Notes: generated from the letters alone by a model not told the origin. Counted from the first letter of the stretch, positions 1 through 11,299 are shown. The stretch: 64,000 bases of DNA from Diphasiastrum complanatum (GCA_029204225.1 CM055108.1:46857486-46921485); one strand, 5' to 3'. Program-made: numbers and translations.

Positions 1-207
1 AACTAGATCAGTGGAAAGATCTATATCAGATCCATCTACTGTCAAAATCTCAGGTCAATCAGTGCAAGGAGTAAAAAGTTATCAAGAAAAAACCATCGTA
101 AAAGGCCTAAAATTCATTTCGGCCGATTAGATCGATCATATCCTTGAAGATCCAGACTACGGCCTACTGTATAAGCAAGATCCAATCACTTTGAAACCCA
201 CCATTGG

Positions 208-1929
208 ATGAATCTGAGATCGGGACGATCAGTAGCACGAAGGATAGCAAATCAGGCACCACACCTTCCCAAATTAGCAACTATGCAATAAGAGGCAGAA
301 CCGGAACCAGCACCAATGGATCCAATGGGCCAACCCGTACCTGTCGCACCCTTGCATGCAGTTCAGAGAGCACCATGGATGGTGATACCAAAATACGATG
401 GATCATCAGATCCCATCTGATTCCTCCAGATCTACGAGCAAGCTTGTGAAATCTACTACGAACGGACACCTGCAGAGAAGCTGATGCTATTCCCTATGTC
501 CTTACTTGCAGTGGCTCAGGATTGGTTTTTTAACCTGTCAGAGGAAGAGAAATCCACCTGGGAAGCAGTTAAAGCGGCTCTCATTATGCGATTTAAACCA
601 AGAAAGTTCTTGGAAGACCTGTTTTTCCTACTGAGCAAAGTGAAGATGGGAAAACGAGAAAGGGTCCGAGACTATATTGAACGGGTCAAACATCTACGAT
701 CCGAGTGCAGTGCAGCCCTGACTCCCGATCATGCGGTGATCATGTGGTTCCTAGCCGGATTACCACGAAGCATCAGAAGAGAACTAAAACGAATGGAGCA
801 GTACACTACTCTGCAAGAGGCTATGGAAGATGCCATCAGGGAAGAGGATGAGAGATCTGACGACGAATATCCTTCCACCGACACTCCTACTCCCTCGATC
901 GCATCATCATCATCAAACGCATCTGCTCTATCCATAGAATTGTTGTTGGAGCAAATGACAAAATTACACAAACAGCAGATGGAGCAACTTACGGCACAGT
1001 TTGACCAGAAACTGAAGGCCTTACAGGAAACTGTAGCAGTAACTCCACATCAACCAGAACCAAACCAGTTGCAATATCCTCGACGAGTAAATGTATGGTG
1101 TTCAGTATGCACGCAAAACCATACAGCGAACGAGTGTTCAGTCCTAAAGCAAAATATGAGACTAACACATAGATTCTGCCATCTGTGCAATGCAACATCG
1201 CACGATACGACATTTTGCCCATTTAACCCTAGGGTTGTTCAACAGAAGAGAAGTCCTTATTAGACTTCTTATCCTTATCATCAAGGGGCACCTAACGCGG
1301 CACCAAGGTACGGCGCACCCAATCAACCACAACGCATGGCCTTACCTGCTCCACCATGGCCAGCCAATCAACAAGTGGCCCATGTAAACCTGACAGCAAC
1401 GGAACAAGAAATACAAATGCCACCTCAACCTGAGCAGCAGCAGTGGTACGGACCAGATGAACCATTTATGGATCCTACCATAAATGAATATGTTTCGGCC
1501 TATGTAGCTCAAACTCAACGTCAAGGTGGAAGAAATTACGGCTGTTACGGATGCGGTGAAGGACACAGAATTGCAGAATGTCTCTACAAGGGACAATATA
1601 CAACCTCCTGCCGAGATTGCGGTTATGGACATTGTTTCAAGAATTGTCCATTTAAACCTGGAACTAGTGCACCTCTTAACCTCATTGCCATACAACAACC
1701 AGCAGTTCTAACGGGGATGCCATCGAAAGGTCGACAAGACCACGCTCCTGTGTTAGTTGTTACGCGAGCACAGAAGAGGAAGGAAGTGGCTCCCTCACCA
1801 CCACCATCGGTCACTGACGACCAACCCTCAACTTCAGCGCCATATCCAAATGTGAGGGAAGAGAGAAGACAGTACCAGAAAATAAGACACTGGGTACAAA
1901 AAGCACAAGAGGAGGAAAAAGAGCAATAA
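208..1929 (+). pseudogene. gag: gypsy gag pseudogene with four zinc knuckles (G1)
   Basis: Gag would form the cytoplasmic virus-like particle and bind genomic RNA. The ATG at 208 is chosen because the homologous G2 frame has an ATG at the same place (57145). One frame runs from 208 to 1929 and contains the retrotransposon gag core (about 480-850, with the block MGKRERVRDYIERVKHLRSE), an acidic stretch, and a zinc-binding tail. Four knuckles are visible: CSVCTQNHTANEC, CHLCNATSHDTTFC, CYGCGEGHRIAEC and CRDCGYGHCFKNC. Three are CX2CX3HX4C and the second is CX2CX4HX4C. In-frame stops lie at 289, 418 and 1261. At those codons G2 has CAA, CGA and CAG, so each is a C-to-T change. The frame stops at 1927 but continues in phase into the protease. 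Confidence 0.85.
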
Positions 1930-1989
1930 CGAAACAATCCCACAGAACCTCCAATCGGCATCGAACGGGAACCACAAGCAGGCTCACCA

Positions 1990-2850
1990 TTGTGCACTAA
2001 TCAGAATGATCAGTTGCACCAACATGAATCACCTTTTCACATGGTGGAGCCTGAAGAACCACGCACTGAAAGGCTCACACTTTTGCTATCAAGCCATGTT
2101 AGTTTACCACTCGAAGAACTACTGCGGATTGCACCACAAGCGAAAAGCCTTTTAGCTGAATGGGCCAAAGCGGATGAGGAGCCAGTACATGAGCCCATAT
2201 ATTGTGCGGGCTATGATGAGACAAGTAACGTCCTCCACATCGGAGCAACATGGGAAAGTGAGGAACACAACATCACTTTGCCAATCAAACACAAGAGATA
2301 CGAGGACGAGGCGGCAGTGGTAGATGGGGGATCGGGTGCCAATCTGATCTCCACTACTTTGTACAAAAAATGGGGTCTACAAGGATTGAAGCCAGCAAGA
2401 TTCGTCATCAAGCCAGCAGATCAATCCTGTGTGAAACCAAAAGGTGTAGTTGCTGATATTCCCATAAAGATAGCAGGCATGTAGTTTGTGAGTACTTTTG
2501 TGGTCATGGATATACCTGAATCTCCATCTGCATACCGTGTTTTACTGGAAAGACCATGGTTGAGGACTGCACAAGTAGTACACAATTGGGGTACAGGGAA
2601 ACTCACCTTTGAGAATAGAGAACAGGTTGTAAAGGTAGATCCAACCACATGGGCGGTGAAACCTATTGCACCCAAAGTTGATGACGGATCATCCACGACA
2701 AATCATACGATTGATCGTCCAAGGCCAGCCAAGGGAGGTCACTATCATTCAGAGACGGATGTCATGAGATGGACAGATGCATTAGCAACTATTGACTGCC
2801 AAGCATGTCAATATGAATCAGATCCAGAACCGAGTACATCTTCACCCAAA
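1990..2850 (+). pseudogene. pro: gypsy aspartic protease region, truncated (G1)
   Basis: This is the retroviral-type aspartic protease that would cut the Gag-Pol polyprotein. It stays in the same frame as gag. The active-site segment VVDGGSGANLIS lies near 2318-2350; DGGSG in place of DTG or DSG is common in plant gypsy elements. A stop at 2482 interrupts the frame, which resumes at once with the flap and C-terminal part (RVLLERPWLRTA near 2540-2575). A linker beginning GSSTTNHTID follows, which G4 shares. The reading frame leaves recognisable gypsy sequence near 2850, so reverse transcriptase, RNase H and integrase are absent from this copy. Confidence 0.8.
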
Positions 2851-2857
2851 TGTTACA

Positions 2858-3830
2858 CTAGCTTTTATCTGCAACTTCAGAGATCTGCACTTTCAAGTCA
2901 TTAAACTTTTTATTAAGGTCAGCCATATTACTCTTCCAAAGCTTTTCAGCTTTAGAAGTTGATGACTTATCCTCGACAACTTTCGTGTCCTCCTTTCGTT
3001 TAGTTCGTCGTTTATTCTTTCTCTCTCCTTTGTCAGCTTCTGATTCTGATGAATCGCTGTTTTTAGATTCCAAACTTGAAGAACTGGTACTTGAATCAGA
3101 ATCTGAATCATCATCGCTGTCACTAGAATCAGTCTTTGACTTTCGAGATTTCTTAGTTGATCGTCGCTTTCATGCTAGTTTCGAGGTCTCAAAATTTTTG
3201 GCACTAGGTATTACTGCTGCTAAGGAGGTCATGTCCCCTTGTCTGCAATACCGATCAATCTTTGGTGGTAAACCAGCCAAAACCCATTCGATCTGCATAT
3301 CAACTAAATATACATCAGTTAGTTTTCCTATGAGATTTTTAACCTTTTGTGTATATTTACGAAGGGATTCTTTACTCTTCTTCTGAACACTGTTCAGACA
3401 TCCGAGAATTCTCGATTTATAACCGATTTCTCTGAACCGGTTCAGAAACACATCTTTCAGCAGGTACCAGGTTCCTACATGGCCTGGTTCAACTTGACTA
3501 TACCAAATGCGCGTCTACTTTCTTAGTAGACCAGGGAAGATTCGTACTTTGTCAATGTCAGTACCTTCGTTATTCGCATTAGCAATTGACTCGAATTGTG
3601 AGACATAGCTATCTGCATCGTCAAAAGAAGTCCCTTTAAAATAATCGTATTTAATTTTTGATATAGAAGTGAAACGTGCAGCAGGGCCCTCCATACCGAA
3701 GCTAATTAGGAGTTCAAGTAACTGAGCAGTGATTTCGTCTAGATTTCTTTGACTAGTATTCTCACTTTGTCTTCGTAAAAATGTCTCTCTAAACTTACGG
3801 TATCATTCTAATCTGGATTCTCCATCTGAC
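2858..3830 (-). pseudogene. gag: gypsy gag pseudogene, inverted (G3)
   Basis: On the minus strand this reads as a gypsy Gag core: a segment beginning SDGES near 3830, an aromatic gag motif (TRIWYSQVEPG near 3500), NRFREIGYKSRI, SLRKYTQKVKNLIGKL, and VLAGLPPKID (about 3451-3260). A very Ser/Asp/Glu-rich low-complexity tract and a Lys/Arg-rich stretch follow near 3150-2870. Several stops and shifts interrupt it, for example near 3525 and 3175. No zinc knuckle is seen before the copy breaks off against G1 near 2853. Its start lies ~55 nt from the PBS, so this gypsy family has a very short leader, unlike G2 and E1. Confidence 0.75.
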
Positions 3831-3884
3831 ATACACTAGAGATGGAGATGGACTTGTCAGATTTCTTATAACTTTCCTAAACTA

Positions 3885-3902
3885 TCCACGACAATGGTGC
3901 CA
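3885..3902 (-). other. primer binding site of G3 (minus strand)
   Basis: Read on the minus strand this is TGGCACCATTGTCGTGGA, placed 5 nt inside the LTR end. It matches the general form of the tRNA-Asp-like primer sites TGGCGCCGTTGCCGGGGA seen in several plant gypsy groups, with a few changes. Its place between an LTR end and gag supports the call. Confidence 0.65.
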
Positions 3903-3907
3903 AAAAT

Positions 3908-4195
3908 TGGTATATGTTGTACTATATCAACAGGGTTAATATAGATTTTGTAGTAAATAGTGTCGTTCCCATAGAGGACAGTGTTAGAAAGTTATGTTTT
4001 TGGTACAATTTATGACAAGTGGTGTCGAGTGCTATCCTGGTTGTCCACAGACATTAAAAAGTAACCAGTATTACTTATATTTGGGTGTGTGGTGTTGATA
4101 ATTTTCAGAACAACAATATGGCCTCTATCAAATCGAATGAAACGCGTTCTACAGATGAGATGTTATCAGAGTAGTACAACAGTACTACACTCTGG
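3908..4195 (-). repeat. 5' LTR fragment of G3, inverted
   Basis: This 288 bp segment, read on the minus strand, matches the last part of the 3' LTR at 10303-10594, both ending ..ACCA. It is followed by the PBS and gag in the expected 5' LTR order. The upstream ~970 bp of the LTR are missing; at 4195 the sequence jumps to plus-strand RT coding sequence. Confidence 0.8.
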
Positions 4196-6019
4196 AACAT
4201 GTCAGCTATTACCGGAGATTTATTCAAAATCATGCTTCTATTGTTGCCTCTCTTACACATCTAATGAAGAAACAAGTGGAATACTTGTGGACGAATGAAC
4301 AACAGAAAACATTCGAAGAACTTAAGCAAAGGTTGATCAATGCTCCTATTCTGAGACCACCCAATTGGGCTATTTTATTTCATAATTATGTGGATGTTTC
4401 TGCATTTGCTATTGGCGTTTGTCTAAGCCAGAAGGACGACCAGAAGAAAGATCATCCCATTTACTATGCGAGTCGACAGCTCAGTGCATCAGAGAAGAAT
4501 TATTCGGCTACATAAAGAGAAGCTCTTGGAATGATTTTCAATGTTAAGAAATTTGGACATTATTTGCTGGGATATGCATTTATTTTTCATGTTGATAACT
4601 ATGCTCTTAAGTATCTTGTAAATAAACCAGATCTATCAGGACAAATTGCTCGATGGGTTCTACTTCTGCAGGAATTCACTTATCAAGTAGAGCTTCATCA
4701 AGAAAAATATCATACAAATGCTGATTATCTTTCACGACTCAGCACGGGAAAATTGAAGAACCTATTAATGATGATTTTTCAGACAAACATTTATTCGAGA
4801 TTTCATATACAAATTCGCTATATTCTCATATTATTATTTATCTCAAAGATCAGATATATCCGGATGGTTACGATTTGGAGCAAAAGACAGTTTTTCAATA
4901 TAAGATAGTACCTTATACAATTATTGACAATATCTTGTACAAGCTTGGTGCAGATCATCAGTTTCGAAGATGTCTCGAAACTGAAGACATTAAAAAGGTT
5001 GTTAAATCCTTACACTCAGAAGTTGCTGGTGGACATTTTGCTTTGTAAAATATTGTTAATAAGATATTGACTACCAAGTATTGGTGGCCAACAATGTTCA
5101 AGGATGTATCAAATTTTATTCATTCATGTGATCCATGCCAGAGATTTGGTAAGCCTACAAAAGCAATGAATTGGCCATTGACACCAATCCTGTCCCTTGC
5201 ACCATTTGAAAAATGGGGGATTGACTTTGTCGTTCCAATCAAACCTGTGACCCAATATACAAAATGTCGTTATATTCTAGTTGCAACGAATTATGCTACC
5301 AAGAATGTTGAAGCTGAGCCGACGAAACGAAACGATGCGAAAACTGTCGCCACGTTCTTATTCAAAAGTATAATCACAAGATATGGTCTTCCACTTCAAC
5401 TAGTAAGTGACCGAGGTACACATTTTCTAATTGACACACCATACCATATAATCCAAAAGCAAACGGGTTGACAGAAAGAGCTAATGGAATTTTATGTAAG
5501 ATCCTGAACAAAATTACTATTGCACATGCAACGGATTGGGATCAGAAACTATCATCAGTTCTCTGGGCTTATTGCAACACAGAGAAAATCACGACGAAGC
5601 AGACACCATACTTTCTTACGTATGGTATGCATCCTATTTTGCCAATTGAATTGGAGGTGAAAACTTTTTGTATTCAAGCTCAACGAACAGATGCAAAATG
5701 TATAAACGAAAGGTTGACTAATATTGAAGAACTAGATGAAGATCGTGAGAAATCACAAAAATTAACGAAAGAAATCCAGGAACAAAGAAAGAAGAAGTAT
5801 GATAGTTATATCAAGAAATCTGATTTTAAAGCTGATGTCTTTGCACTAATATATGACAGTCGACATCAAAAGTTCCCTGGAAAACTCCATATGAGATGGC
5901 TTGGTCCTTATAAAGTCATAAAGGTGTTTGAGAATGGTTTTGTACAACTTCGATCACTTGAAGGTGAACTGTTACCTACACATATTAATAAGTCTAGATT
6001 GAAGAAATACTACATTTGA
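4196..6019 (+). pseudogene. pol: gypsy RT tail, RNase H and integrase pseudogene (G3)
   Basis: This encodes the end of reverse transcriptase, RNase H and integrase. RT resumes at HVSYYRRFIQN (~4196). RNase H carries VDVSAFAIGVCLSQ and HPIYYASRQLS, then FHVDNYALKYLV and the closing YHTNADYLSR (to ~4738). Integrase shows part of the zinc domain (SEVAGGHF .. SCDPCQRFG), the first Asp in WGIDFVVPI (~5225), the second in SDRGTHF (~5410) and the Glu in TERANGILCKI (~5475). The second Asp and the Glu are only ~22 codons apart instead of ~36, so the catalytic core has an internal deletion. The C-terminal domain ends HINKSRLKKYYI at 6019. Stops at 4513 and 5046 and shifts near 4780 and 5466 make it a pseudogene. 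Confidence 0.85.
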
Positions 6020-6440
6020 CCAGAATTTTTTTTATTCTTATTATTTTCTAGTATTTTTCTGGAATTAATCGTGAATTTTTTTTTTATCTTTTCTAAAAAA
6101 TTTCGTGAAATTTTCTACCCCCTTCCAACATTTTTTATAATGTCTCGTGAAATTTTTGAGAATTTTTCTTGACTTCTCTCAATCTTTCAATATAATTTTT
6201 AAAGGATTTTTAAGAATTTTTTGCGCCACTAAATTTGTTAATCAAATTTTCGTTAATCATTTTCAAGAATTTTTCTAGAATCTTTTCTAGTATTTTCTCT
6301 AGTTTTTCGAGAAATTTTCTAGTATATTCCTAATATTTTTGAGAAATTTTCGTGAGTTTTTGTATCATTTTTTTTAGGATTCTGCGAGAAAGTTTCGTGA
6401 AACTTTCTAAAATCTTTCTAGCATATTTTTGAGAATCTCT
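6020..6440 (+). repeat. T-rich degenerate repeat downstream of G3 pol
   Basis: This noncoding stretch is very T-rich and is built from recurring pieces such as TTTTCTAGTAT, GAAATTTTC and TTTTTGAGAA. Several pieces are near-palindromic (TTCTAGAA, GAAATTTC). It lies between the integrase stop and the accessory ORF and inside the element. From 6441 to about 6990 I see no further coding sequence. Confidence 0.55.
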
Positions 6441-6997
6441 CGACCTACTTTTTGTATTCCTCCATTAAAGATGATGGCCACGTGATCATCATTTTTCACA
6501 CGTGTGTACGCTTACATATCAAAACAGATATTGTTTTTTCTTAATTTGATTTTTTTTCTTTTCACAAATGGTCTTCCGTCATTAAAGTTTGATCTGTCAA
6601 TTATAGTCTCAAACATTGAGCCATGCACGTCCTCCATAAATGGAAGTGACAGATGTCATGTCACTATGCCACTTCATCATCCCTTCCACACCGCTACTAC
6701 ATATCCGAGTTATTTTTCATTTTCTTCTTTACACTTTCGGCCTATGAGTTTATGCTTTCCTACACTTATTCTCTTTGCGATCAAAGCTCACTTATACGAA
6801 CTATTGTGATCTATTGAGCTGTCGTCAAATATTCGACCATCATTTGGAAAGCACGCGTAGGAATCCGTCTGGCATCCATCTAGTCTTATTTGGATCGATG
6901 CAGGTTGGGTAATCTGAAAGTGGACCCTTCAATCATCCTTTCTGAAGTCAGCACGGAATTTGCGAACTCCATCCACTCAATTTCTGAGGTGGACTCT

Positions 6998-8915
6998 CAA
7001 AGTTCATGTGCGAGGTCAATTCTTCACTATCACTCGGGTTACCTTTGGATGGGAAGATGGTTTCAACCAACAAAGTCTCAGTGGATGAAGCAGCCCACTT
7101 TTTGAGCAACTGTTTCGTACCCACAAAGGGGTACAAAATTTCAATGATCCGCGACACAACATTTAAATTGTTCTGTAAATACGCGAACCAAGCAATATTT
7201 TTGACGAATGCGGATGCTACAATTTTAGTTCAAAATTTTGGTTACATATTGGACGCACTAGCTGGTAATCCAGTTTGATTCGGCGTTATTACCTACAAGG
7301 CTTTTTTGCGATGGATTAAGCATCAAAAGTTTTCTAGCATTGGAACACATGTTTCTCGATTGTGTGCCAATTTTGACATTTTGACCGAGCAGGAGAAAAC
7401 AATGCTGACGCGAAGGATGTTGGCTCCCAAGCCAATTGATCTTTCCAACCTCCTGTCTGTCCCTATTCCGGTTAAACTAGATGTTGCACCAACAGTCGAA
7501 GTGGCAGCTACCACTGCTATGGAGATTGATGCTGCACCATTCCAACCAAATACAATTCCAGCTGGGGCAATGGATACAGATGCTGCTGCTGCCGAATCTT
7601 TAAAGCTAGCATTTGCTTCCACATCTCAGAAGAAGCAGAATGAATCCATCTCTGATGATGATGCAACCCAGTCCAATACATCAGACAAAGGATGAACAGC
7701 TGTTGAAGGCAACCCTGGGGTACCTATTGAAGATGATAATGAACCAGACAACCAGTCCTAGTGGTTTTGAACCATGACAGAGAAAGCCAAAAATCTAGTA
7801 ACTAAAGTGTATGAGTTAGACAAATACCATCAGAAGACTACCATGGAGTTTGTTAACTCAGAAAGGAGATGCCAAGAGGATCTTAAGGCGTCCCACGAGA
7901 AGATCGATTCGCTCGAATCAGACAACACGAAGCTGATTGAATAAAATTGTTCTCTCAAAGCACTACTTCAGACTCTAATAAAAGAAGCTGATTCTTTGAA
8001 GAAGATGAATAAGACAATTGAGGCCAAGTCTGACAATTTTTAGACTCAAAATGATTCTCTGAAGCAGCAACTCTTGGCTGCGAATCAACATAACGTCACC
8101 CTCCAGAAATATTTGCAAGAGGAGCAAATGACGCGAATAAAGGAAGAAGCTGCTCTTTCTGTGTGCACCAATGCAGGGTCAGTCACAATCGACCTCACGA
8201 AGCTGAACTTGCTCCAAGACTAGATGCTCGAAAATTTTTGAGTTGAGTTCTTACAACCACTTGAGGATGCGAAGGCACTTGTCGATGAAGAGTTGGCTGA
8301 GCTGAAGGAGCTCTTGAGTGAAGCCACCCCATCTTGCAGCGGGCCCGATTCTCACAACGAATATCTTTAGGCCCTGCTTCGCATTGATGACATTACACAA
8401 CAACTTCAAGTTGTGCCATCATGTTTCGGAGCCTTGGACCATCAAGAGTATTTGGAAACTGTCGTGAATCGAGCTCGACATGCTCGAGTAGGAGCTGTTG
8501 AATCTTAAGCAACAATTGGAGGATCAGAAGCTGGCTGCTGAGTTGCAAACTCAAGACTTGGCAATTGTATCACCACAGCCAAAGTGAACACGACACAATC
8601 AGTCGAAGGTATGTGCTGACAGATTTCGTGAATTTGCTGAATGCTTCTAGAAATGGTGTCCACATGCATTTAATATTGAACTGCAATGGCGTGTGGATTA
8701 CATGATGCTACCAGGCGCAGTAGGCATTGCCTTCGATGATTGGAAGCGACCTTGGGATAAGGATGACTTTCTTTGGTTATGGGCCCAGCTCTCTATCGAA
8801 TAGAAAGGATGTCTCTGTTGGGGCATAATCCAGGGTAAGTTCCAGGTCGTGCCTTTCAGATCAGCAGAGTTATACATAGGCTCTTCGGCTATGTATGCTC
8901 TAGAATATATTTGAA
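6998..8915 (+). pseudogene. accessory coiled-coil ORF downstream of pol (G3)
   Basis: One frame (7006, 7306 and onward to 8912) keeps protein-like composition over ~635 codons despite about 14 stops, so it is a decayed gene. An N-terminal globular part (about codons 1-140, with DEAAHFLSNCF and GYILDALAGNPV) is followed by an Ala/Pro/Asp-rich linker (7440-7690). Next comes a heptad-rich coiled coil (about 7790-8320, blocks such as SLKKMNKTIEAKSDN). A C-terminal globular part has FDDWKRPWDKDDFLWLW near 8735. Many stops would be explained by CAG to TAG, CAA to TAA or CGA to TGA. It sits between integrase and the polypurine tract, where env-like or accessory ORFs occur in Athila/Tat gypsy elements. 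No signal peptide or membrane segment is visible. I do not recognise the family. Confidence 0.6.
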
Positions 8916-8961
8916 TCAAAGAGTTTCAATTTTTTCGGAACAAAAATAATAAGCGACATTT

Positions 8962-9276
8962 TTGGAGGCAAAAGTCGCAGTTTCAACTGTACAAATCTCA
9001 AGATGTTGCGGATTTAGACAAATTCAATGGTACCGGTTGCTGATCAATGTAAATATGGCTTATCCAGAGTTATTCAGTCTTTATGTGGATTGGGAGCAAA
9101 ATCTTGCAGATTATTTTGTGGAGATTCAACACAATCTGCAAGACAGAAGGAAGTCGTTTCGCTACAAACAGTTCTACATGTTCTCTAAGACGAAGAAATA
9201 TCTAAAGGATGAAATATACGAAAAAATATCTTTTCGTCTTAACGAAAATCTGAAGAACAGAATGTTTCACGAATAA
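8962..9276 (+). CDS. short ORF at the 3' end of G3, unrecognised
   Basis: An open stretch of 104 codons ends 57 nt before the 3' LTR. It is in a different frame from the accessory ORF. It may be the shifted C-terminus of that ORF, because no gap separates them and the composition (Lys/Phe/Tyr-rich) is protein-like. No motif is recognised. Confidence 0.3.
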   Translation: MEAKVAVSTVQISRCCGFRQIQWYRLLINVNMAYPELFSLYVDWEQNLADYFVEIQHNLQDRRKSFRYKQFYMFSKTKKYLKDEIYEKISFRLNENLKNRMFHE

Positions 9277-9319
9277 TCCTCAAAAATAAGATGTTATGTC
9301 CACGAGGACGTTTCACATT

Positions 9320-9333
9320 TGAGGAAGGGGATA
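9320..9333 (+). other. polypurine tract of G3
   Basis: The run GAGGAAGGGGATA lies directly before TGTGATGCC, the start of the 3' LTR. It is the expected plus-strand primer site. Confidence 0.7.
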
Positions 9334-10594
9334 TGTGATGCCACCTTATTGTTAAAAATTGAATATCAACATAAATATGGCATGATATACTCGAAAATGA
9401 AGATATGAGTTGGTTAAGTATAAATCATGAAGAGGCCTAAAGTCATTTTTCAGGAATATATCTCCTAAGTACTTGCCTTGTAATTAAAGACAAGACCTTT
9501 AATAAGAAAGACATTACCTTGGATAACCTTTACTAGGTCGTCCACACAAAACCACTAGATACGAAAAGACATGTTAAACTAGAGTAACTTTAACTCGTAG
9601 TTAAGTATACCTTTCATGGTATAATTGAACGTATTTTCAGTCTAATTGTTAACTAGACCCTTTCGCGGGAGCGACGCACCTATTGTTTTAGAGATGTCTT
9701 TGTTTGTCCCGTAGAACATATATTGATCTCACACTTCAGTCTCGAACATCGAGAGAGAAGAGCTTATGATATGTAAGATATTGAAGAAATGAATAGAGTT
9801 CTGTGAGTTATTCTCTCTTATCTCTATTCTCCGCACTGCTGAGTGTGAGTGATTTTGAGTCTGCTAACAATCTCTAACGCATTACATGAATTACTCTCTG
9901 ATCAGACAGACTCTCTAGTGCATTATAGTCGTTTGTTGTGTATCCGTAAAGAACTGTCTTAAAACTATCTTAGTCATCTGTCACGTCGTACTTTCTTTTT
10001 GGCACTCGAATAACGACTCTCTTTGGTACAGTCTAGCACGATCATTGAATAAATTTGTATGTATACATATGAGATGACAGTCCCTGTCTAAAGAATTGAG
10101 TCTTTGATCTGTTTTCCTGATTGGAATTGACATAAGTTTTTAACGTGCTCTAAAACCATTCATGTTCTTTAACCATTAATTTGGACTTTAGTTGTTGACT
10201 TCTGTCTAAAAACGAATAGTTCGCGAACGCAATTAATTGATTGTCTGCAAAGGCGCGAATACATCGAACATTTCTCGACTCTTTGTTGACACCTTAATCA
10301 GCCAGAGTGTAGTACTGTTGTACTACTCTTATAACATCTAATCTGAAGAACGCGTTTCATTTGATTTGATAGAGGCTAGATTGTTGTTCCGAAAATTATC
10401 AACACCACACACCTAAATATAAGTAATACTAGTTACTTTTTAATGTCTGTCGACAACCAAAATAACACTCGACACCACGTGTCATAAATTGTACCAAAAA
10501 CATAACTTTCTAACATTGTCCTCTGTGGGAACGACACTATTTACTATAAAATCTAAATTAACAATTAACCCTGTTGGTATAGTACGACACACCA
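9334..10594 (+). repeat. 3' LTR of G3
   Basis: This 1,261 bp segment begins TGTGATGCC right after the polypurine tract and ends ACACACCA. Its last ~290 bp are repeated in inverted orientation at 3908-4195, next to a PBS. It holds no ORF of note. The flank beyond it is ACTAT; the partner duplication cannot be found because the 5' end was rearranged. Confidence 0.8.
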
Positions 10595-10639
10595 ACTATA
10601 TGGACATCGAAAGGTGGATATAATATTGATGGAGAGACA

Positions 10640-11179
10640 GTAATCAAGGAAGAAAAAGCCGAATGCGTAAGTTTTGTAACTGATTATGTACTAGTAGATT
10701 CGTTATGTCAGATATAGAGCTTACTTTAAATTTTTTTTATTTCAGAAAATAATTTTCCTTGATGATTTCGCAATTCGTCGAGGGTAGAGATTTTCTGCTA
10801 GAAAATTTTCAAGAGATCATGCACTGGGGCATTATCTGAAGTTCTTCAAGAATAATGAGATAAGTGTTGTCGATTCAAAGTTTCATCAACATGATGAGAC
10901 AATGATTATGGCAATCAAGGCACTATCTCATTTTCTTGGAAGACATATTTTTATAAGGTGCATAGAATAATTTTTGTAAAGAAAACTATTGCATTTAAAA
11001 TTTTAGGATATGGACCAGTAAATTCCATGCTCATATCATCTCATTTTGCATTCTATTCTGCCTATGTCGATCTAAGTAAGCATGAAAACTATGAGCTCTT
11101 GGATCCATACGAAAGAAGGAAATTGTTGCATGATTCAAAGTTGCAACTTTCATTAGAGAAAGTATTGGAAGTAGAGTAG
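10640..11179 (+). pseudogene. split gene fragment, 3' exons only, unrecognised
   Basis: Three coding pieces have splice-like borders. The first ends GETVIKEEKAEC before GTAAGT (exon end 10666). The second follows TTTTTTTATTTCAG (10746-10957, with RDHALGHYLKFF and ALSHFLGRHIF) and ends AAG before GTGCATAG. The third follows TTTTAG (about 11007) and ends with a stop at 11177 (SLEKVLEVE). The second piece has one stop (TAG near 10785), and its phase does not fit the third without a 1 nt shift, so the gene is probably dead. It begins right at the G3 LTR, so its 5' part was lost or displaced. It is convergent with the next gene. I do not recognise the family. Confidence 0.4.
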
Positions 11180-11299
11180 ATTTTGCTCAATTGTACTTTG
11201 TAAAAAATTTCATTTAATATACAAAATCTCATTTTGTATCTATTGGCTTGTATAAATTTGCATGCTTTTTGAAAATTTTTATAATCCATCAATTTTGTA

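Larger units (their letters stand above)
1..2852 (+). mobile_element. G1: Ty3/gypsy element, leader end to protease; 5' end outside window
   Basis: This stretch is the leader end, gag and protease region of a gypsy LTR retrotransposon. It aligns by eye over almost its whole length with G2, which starts in the same leader sequence near 56940, so the 5' LTR and most of the leader must lie left of the window. The alignment with G2 and the coding frame end near 2850, where minus-strand gag sequence of another element (G3) begins. That junction shows no LTR, so G1 was truncated by a rearrangement there rather than by a clean insertion. Confidence 0.85.
2853..10594 (+). mobile_element. G3: gypsy element with inverted 5' end and accessory ORF
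   Basis: This is a composite gypsy element. The 5' LTR end, PBS and gag lie on the minus strand (4195 down to 2853). Reverse transcriptase tail, RNase H, integrase, an accessory ORF, a polypurine tract and a 3' LTR follow on the plus strand. The minus-strand LTR piece (3908-4195) is an inverted copy of the last ~290 bp of the 3' LTR (10303-10594), which shows that both parts belong to one family. The 5' portion of RT and the protease are missing. Either an internal inversion with deletion, or the meeting of two copies head to head, would give this arrangement. Confidence 0.75.

Noticed and set aside
6998-8915. Envelope gene in G3
   Set aside because: Position fits, but there is no signal peptide, membrane segment or furin-like site; the coiled coil alone is not evidence.
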